Shown here: positions 59,601 to 64,000 of the stretch, in pieces
Numbering within the stretch: the stretch's first letter is position 1
Layout: the number at the start of each line of letters is the position of its first letter
Assembly: GCA_020284085.1 (NCBI GenBank)
Contig: JACEVL010000006.1
Coordinates: 348,280-412,279, forward strand
Direction of reading: 5' to 3'
From: Aporrectodea caliginosa
Lineage: Eukaryota; Annelida; Clitellata; Crassiclitellata; Lumbricidae
Length of the DNA: 64,000 nucleotides
The notes under the pieces: model-generated
What the model was told of the DNA's origin: nothing
Databases searched by the model: none
What the model saw: the letters and a program-made list of their open reading frames with translations, nothing else
Position numbers and translations under genes: made by a program

Positions 59601-60495
59601 GGAAAATGTTTGGAAATGGCTAAAACTCAGCCAAATGTTGTTTTTTGGTGATTCTGTGTAATGGTAATTTTTCCTTGATTTTGACCTTTTGACCTTGAAA
59701 TGACCTGGGGTTAATTTCAAGGTCAAAGGTAAAAATCAACAGAGAACGGCCATAACTATGACTCATTCAGATTGAGCAAAATGTTTGGAAATGGCTAAAA
59801 CTCAGCCAATGTTGTTTTATTTTGGTGATTCTGTGTAATAGTAATTTTTCCTTGATTTTGACCTTTTAACCTTGAAATGACCTTGGGTTAATTTCAAGGT
59901 CAAAGGTCAAAATCAGCAGAGAACGGCCATAACTCTGACTCATCCAGATTGAGCAAAATGTCTGGAAATGGCTAAAACTCAGCCAAATGTTGTTTTATTT
60001 TGGTGATTCTGTGTTATGGTCACTTTCCCTTGATTTTGACCTTTTGACCTTGAAATGACCTTGGGTTAATTTCAAGGCCAAAGGTCGAAAGCAATGCAGA
60101 ACTGCCATAACTAAGAATTATCCAGATGAAGAAAAATTTGGCCTAGCTATTGCCAATTTTCTCTTGATTTTGACCTTTTGACCTTGAAATGACCTTGAAT
60201 TATGTTAGCCTTCTAGTTCTATGTCTTTCTCTGATGTAGCCCTTACTGGTCCGATCAAATAGGTAAAAGAACGACCCAAATAGAATAATATTTAGCTGAG
60301 TTGTGGCCTTTTCCCTTGAGTTTGACCTTTTGACCTTGGTTTTTTGTGTTTTTCATAAAAACGTTTATTAGTTTCAGAGGGCTCCTACTCCAACTTTACT
60401 TAGTAGACCATAACGGATCTTCATGCCAAATTTGGTGCTTTTATCCGCCCGGTAACGATAACGTTGAAATTCAGCGCTAAGCCACCTGACTATAA
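56620..60495. mobile_element. Large foldback DNA transposon with ~0.9-kb inverted arms
   Basis: The left arm (56620-57526) is mirrored by the right arm (59588-60495). Outer ends share AGGTGGCTTAG, ATCGTTACCGGGCGGATAAAAGC and CAAATTTGGCATGAAGATC. Each arm holds about three direct copies of a 178-base unit (period from CACAGAATCACC at 57094, 57272 and 57450). Between the arms a decayed gene lies on the - strand. Arm identity looks above 90%, so the element is fairly recent or kept homogeneous by gene conversion. I could not assign it to a superfamily and see no clear target duplication. Confidence 0.85.
57793..59361 (-). pseudogene. Transposon-borne gene, 'LDNLDHNPSSTT' family, broken
   Basis: On the - strand, in shifting frames: 59361-59059 (VRLWLFCEKGKEEVALHDVS), 59032-58796 (MYVNRLEELGIKKLIDKTR), 58690-58441 (LKYLVSMILNGP, IYIGINVHALTRSKKLIQQL) and 58440-57793 (YRMGISISYDRIVEIEDW, LDNLDHNPSSTTSLTSFHGTGISLFQ in two parts, and ATPAMIKHGMDIVRQAVHF). 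I recall this family as a widespread uncharacterised protein in cnidarian and other invertebrate genomes, apparently transposon-linked; that is memory, not a search. At least three frame changes or introns separate the pieces. Function is unknown; a transposase-like or accessory role is inference. Confidence 0.7.
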
Positions 60496-60726
60496 CTCTC
60501 GCTAATTAGCACGCTAATCGTTAGAATAGGGCCTATATATCGCGCAACCTTAATTGTTGATTAAGTTACAGGACGAGTTAAGCGCGACCGAAAACTAAAC
60601 CGAACCAAACCGAATCGAGCTGATTCGGCCACTTGGGTCGGATCTGGTCGAATCGGTTCGGTGTACGGCCTATATATGTTGGCTGCACGACTTGTTGGCC
60701 GTGAGTTTAACAACCACCAATATGGA
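60496..60726. other. Spacer between the two foldback elements
   Basis: Unique sequence with CGGTTCGG-like motifs. No gene. Confidence 0.4.
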
Positions 60727-62757
60727 CACTGGGGCATTCCATGTCAAATCAACACAGTCATCGTGCATCACCATCTCCGATTTTGTTGAAATTTGGTATG
60801 GTGATAAACCACTATGAAAAACTTTCAAAACCAGAATTTTAGATTTTTGGGTCAACTGGTGTCCGAGATATGGGTCAGCGAAGTTGACCAAAAAGGGTCG
60901 ATTTCTGCTGACCGGCCGATGTTCAAACTGCTGTATCTCAGCTTCTATAGCACCTAGAGACACAATTTAAATACCAAATTGAAGGTATTAAATAGCTCTA
61001 TCTCAGCAAAGCACTCAGAAATGTTCATATTTAGTATATAAAAATTTTTGAGCAACTGTAACCTAATGACCCTGACCTAGGGCATTTTGTAAAATCTGAA
61101 AAATATAAAAAATTTCCCACGCAAAGCTTTCATTGTTCTTAACAATTGATGAAAATTTCAGAGTGGGCACTCTCATAGTTTTTTTACAGTGAATTTTTAA
61201 AGGTACAGTCGTGGTCACAATTCGCGACTGGTGATATGCCATGAACGTTTAACTGATTATTCCCAGCTGTTTACACCAATGATCTTTGCACAAGTTGATG
61301 TTGTAACATTATCTCACACAGCAAGCAAAACAATAATTAGGTTTACTCACAGGCTTACTTATTTACTGATTTAAATTAAATCTTGTTTAATTTCTGGATT
61401 TCACAGTCTTGTGATGGAGTAGGAGAAGTGTCAAAGAGTGGCCACTTGCGCCAGTCTACAGAGACCATACAGTGACCAAATCAGGACTCCCCTTTCAATT
61501 GTTTGCTTTTGCACAGAGTGAAATTCCATCACTCACCTTCCACTATTCTACTACTGAGGATTATGAACAGGAGGCAATCCTGTTGAAAGCAGATTTGAAT
61601 CTACTCGCACAGTGGCAGGCACACAAAAGCTTCACTGCATCCGCCCAGTAAGTTAAACACTTCTCCAGCAGCCTGGATAGTCCTAGAAATGAACGTGTCT
61701 TGCAGTTTATAAGGATAGACAACGAGACCACGATTAAACTCTCAGATAACAAGGGCTACATCACTGCAAAGTATGAGGGACATTGGGGGCTTGGTTGCAT
61801 TCTGCAAATGTTTCTGGAGACAACGATGTGGAAATCAATTTTTTACACTCATCTGAGCCAGCTCGATCACATTGATATCCGCATCCAACACATCTTAGTA
61901 ATGTCATGCCAGGACATATTAACCACTGTTCAACCAACAACCGTCACTGGGAGAACTTACTTGTTGACATCCGAGGAATTTAACTGTTATAGCAAACCAA
62001 GCTCTCCAAAACAGTTCAGACAAGACTTGATTTAGAAACTCCACACTAAACGACTAGCAGATGTTCCAAAACTACTAAGTCTGAACTAGGCTATATTAGG
62101 CCTAAGACAACATTAACCTTAAATTAATGTGACATAAATTTGTTGCCCTGTGTACTACTTTGTCATTTAAATTTAATAAAATGATGTGCTACAGGCTTTG
62201 GCAGTGATATCAAAGATCTATCTGGCGACACATGATGATTGTGAATCGCGACCACGACTATACCTTTAAAAATTCACTGTAAAAAAACTATGAGAGTGCC
62301 CACTCTGAAATTTTCATCAATTGTTAAGAACAATGAAAGCTTTGCATGGGAAATTTTTTTATATTTTTCAGATTTTACAAAATGCCCTAGGTCAGGGTCA
62401 TTAGGTTACAGTTGCTCAAAATTTTTTATATACTAAATATGAACATTTCTGAGTGCTTTGCTGAGATAGAGCTATTTAATACCTTCAATTTGGTATTTAA
62501 ATTGTGTCTCTAGGTGCTATAGAAGCTGAGATACAGCAGTTTGAACATCGGCCGGTCAGCAGAAATCGACCCATTTTGGTCAACTTCGCTGACCCATATC
62601 TCGGACACCGGTTGACCCAAAAATCTAAAATTCTGGTTTTGAAAGTTTTTCATAGTGGTTTATCACCATACCAAATTTCAAAAAAATCGGTGACGATGAT
62701 GTCCATTTTTTTCTTAAAGTGTGTTGATTTGACGTGGAATGCCCCCACTGTCACTGC
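60727..62757. mobile_element. Second foldback element, ~0.5-kb inverted arms, 1-kb interior
   Basis: The left arm (60727-61232) and right arm (62242-62757) are inverted copies. Outer ends share GGGGCATTCCA(T/C)GTCAAATC; inner ends share TACAGTGAATTTTTAAAGGTA and GTCGTGGTC. Because the arms mirror each other, the same spurious 90-codon frame (GAIEAEIQQFEHRPVSRNRP) appears on opposite strands. The CACTGGGGCATTCCA end recurs in invertebrate genomes as I recall. No target duplication is evident. Confidence 0.85.
61385..62035 (+). pseudogene. Decayed internal ORF of the second foldback element
   Basis: In shifting + frames: KEWPLAPVYRDHTVTKSGLP, LLKADLNLLAQWQAHKSF, then GYITAKYEGHWGLGCILQ, and ILTTVQPTTVTGRTYLLTSE. 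The last two resemble the C-terminal 'vaakYeg.WwiG ... vd.tTvTGRtY.L' domain I recall from transposon-linked invertebrate proteins. Frameshifts around HLSQLDHI and at 61840 break it. Confidence 0.5.
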
Positions 62758-63410
62758 ATATTGAACTCCGCTGTTTGCTGCCCACTGTTTATACAATTGG
62801 TATCCGACCTGGGCGCCGCGACACCCAAGGGAGCTGTCAGCCCGAATCGGAGGGCATGCCGCGGCTGGATGGCAGAATGGCTGAGCCTATAAAGCTTTTC
62901 AATTACTTTAGTCTTTATCACTAGGTCTACTGACATAAGCCGATAACTTTTTAAAACTTTAAATAAGAGCAACACCGGCGTTGTAAACATGGAGCTTTGT
63001 TCGTCATTAAAATAAAGAATTTGGCTAGCTTTGGAAGAGAAATAAATTAATGAAGGCCAGTTGCAGTTGACTGAATGACTTTTAGTAAGGATTCCTGCTC
63101 TGACGTTGGTAGGGAGCAAATGTATATTAAATTTGAGACTCAGAATATTTTATTGGCTATAACTTATGGTTAAGCCAGGGGTTAAGCCGTAACACGTGTG
63201 GGCACAACAACCTGTAAGATAAAATACTAGGCTATGTATCTTGTCGATAGTTCATTCTCTGCATAAAATATTCAACGTGGAAATACAGCAGTATGCGCCT
63301 ATAATATTTCACGCACTGACTGGTTCTTCAAAACTGAACAATATTTCACTCTAATATGCGTTTGTTCCGCTATTTTACTCGCAGTAGTTTATGCTATTTT
63401 TAATTATTCT
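62758..63410. other. Intergenic sequence
   Basis: Unique, AT-rich; no exon or repeat recognised. Confidence 0.4.
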
Positions 63411-63415
63411 TGCGA

Positions 63416-63427
63416 GCCGCCATTTTG
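63416..63427 (-). promoter_or_regulatory. YY1-like CAAAATGGCGGC motif, start of CpG-rich promoter-like region
   Basis: GCCGCCATTTTG on the + strand (CAAAATGGCGGC on the -) lies about 290 bases upstream of the ATG at 63715 and marks the point where AT-rich DNA turns CpG-rich. This combination is typical of TATA-less promoters. Confidence 0.45.
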
Positions 63428-63714
63428 TTTATTTTGATGCAGAGGACGCCTGCTGCATGCATAGAGCATCGATGATGGCATAGAGTCAATCGGACGATGA
63501 TGGTTCTGCTCTGCACGGGATTGTAGTCTGGCCGCCGAAGGTGTTCGCCTGATCTCGCCAGAGCGACCATAAATGCCGAATGTCGGATCGACGGTGTGTT
63601 TACACTGAAAACTAATCATCGACCGGCGAAAATTGTCCCGGGCGTCGATCCGCTCTGCACCGAAGGTCGACCCATCGATGAGGCGGTGGCGGCTGCCGCG
63701 GCGTCCGTCCGGAT

Positions 63715-64000
63715 ATGGAGAATGACGCCGCGTCCACGTCGTCGTCCGCTGCAGTGAGCCCCCCGCGGAACGGCGTCTGCTCTGCGAACGCCGCCGTGTA
63801 TAGGTCCATCATCGACAACAATAGCAACTACAAGACTAAGAATGATGTCTGCGTACTTCTTGTGAATCCCGGAGCATCGTCTTCGGACCATTCGACGCTC
63901 CGCAGGTCGAAAACGCCCGACGGATACACCGGCGCTAGAAAAATAGCGCAGCCGGAGGACGGTCGCCCGGCTGGCGAGCGGCGAGCTGTCGGCTGCGGCG
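63715..64000 (+). CDS. First coding exon of an unrecognised gene, truncated by the window end
   Basis: ATG at 63715 is the first in-frame start after a stop (TGA at 63679-63681), and the frame stays open for 95 codons to the window edge. It begins MENDAASTSSSAAVSPPRNG and includes YRSIIDNNSNYKTKNDVCVL then LVNPGASSSDHSTLRRSKTP; Ser/Thr-rich with basic patches, likely disordered. I do not recognise the family. Context GAT-ATG-G has a purine at -3 and G at +4. CpG richness alone could keep a frame open, so coding status rests on the upstream stop, the start context and the promoter-like setting. Confidence 0.5.
   Translation, partial: MENDAASTSSSAAVSPPRNGVCSANAAVYRSIIDNNSNYKTKNDVCVLLVNPGASSSDHSTLRRSKTPDGYTGARKIAQPEDGRPAGERRAVGCG

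Noticed and set aside
60670..60963. 97-codon frame beginning MSLGAIEAEIQQFEHRPVSR and its twin at 62504-62764
   Set aside because: The two are inverted arms of one foldback element; identical frames on opposite strands are explained by the palindrome, and neither has coding character outside the arm.

Overview
The window is eukaryotic nuclear DNA. It has interrupted genes with GT-AG and two apparent GC-AG introns, a TATA-type promoter, many decayed transposons and a very heavy load of simple repeats. No operon, ribosome-binding-site or phage logic is present. The gene set (a secreted M14 carboxypeptidase and a WDR54 orthologue), the transposon types and a marked excess of the palindrome TAGGCCTA suggest a marine invertebrate, perhaps an echinoderm. 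That placement is a low-confidence inference.

Layout. (1) 1-33.5 kb: one carboxypeptidase gene on the + strand. I assembled 11 coding exons (3709 to 32949) that join in frame into a 436-residue preproenzyme. Its introns, especially the 12.3-kb intron 1, are filled with microsatellites, long purine/pyrimidine tracts, minisatellites, LINE fragments and hAT-type elements. All zinc-binding and catalytic residues are present. The S1' specificity residue equivalent to position 255 is arginine, which predicts cleavage of C-terminal acidic residues (carboxypeptidase O-like). (2) 33.5-38.4 kb: intergenic, with a foldback element carrying a minisatellite, a small single-exon ORF (84 aa, N-myristoylation-like start and Cys cluster) and a hAT-type MITE. 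(3) 38.6-46.0 kb: a complete nine-exon WDR54 gene on the - strand (322 aa). (4) 46-56.5 kb: gene-poor, with CpG-rich patches, dinucleotide and trinucleotide arrays, and a ~3-kb GGAT-rich array of 28-bp units with higher-order duplication and a locally inverted block. (5) 56.6-60.5 kb: a ~3.9-kb element with ~0.9-kb inverted arms built from 178-bp units around a broken gene of a transposon-associated protein family. (6) 60.7-62.8 kb: a second foldback element (~0.5-kb arms) with a decayed internal ORF. (7) 63.4-64.0 kb: a CpG-rich promoter-like region and the first exon of an unrecognised + strand gene running off the window.

At least nine short elements start with CAG, end in CTG or a close variant, and are flanked by 8-bp target duplications (six perfect, three with one mismatch). 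One is nested inside another and one carries a ZMYM1-like hAT transposase relic. hAT-type transposition therefore explains much of the non-coding sequence here. I found no convincing functional tRNA, rRNA or other RNA gene.
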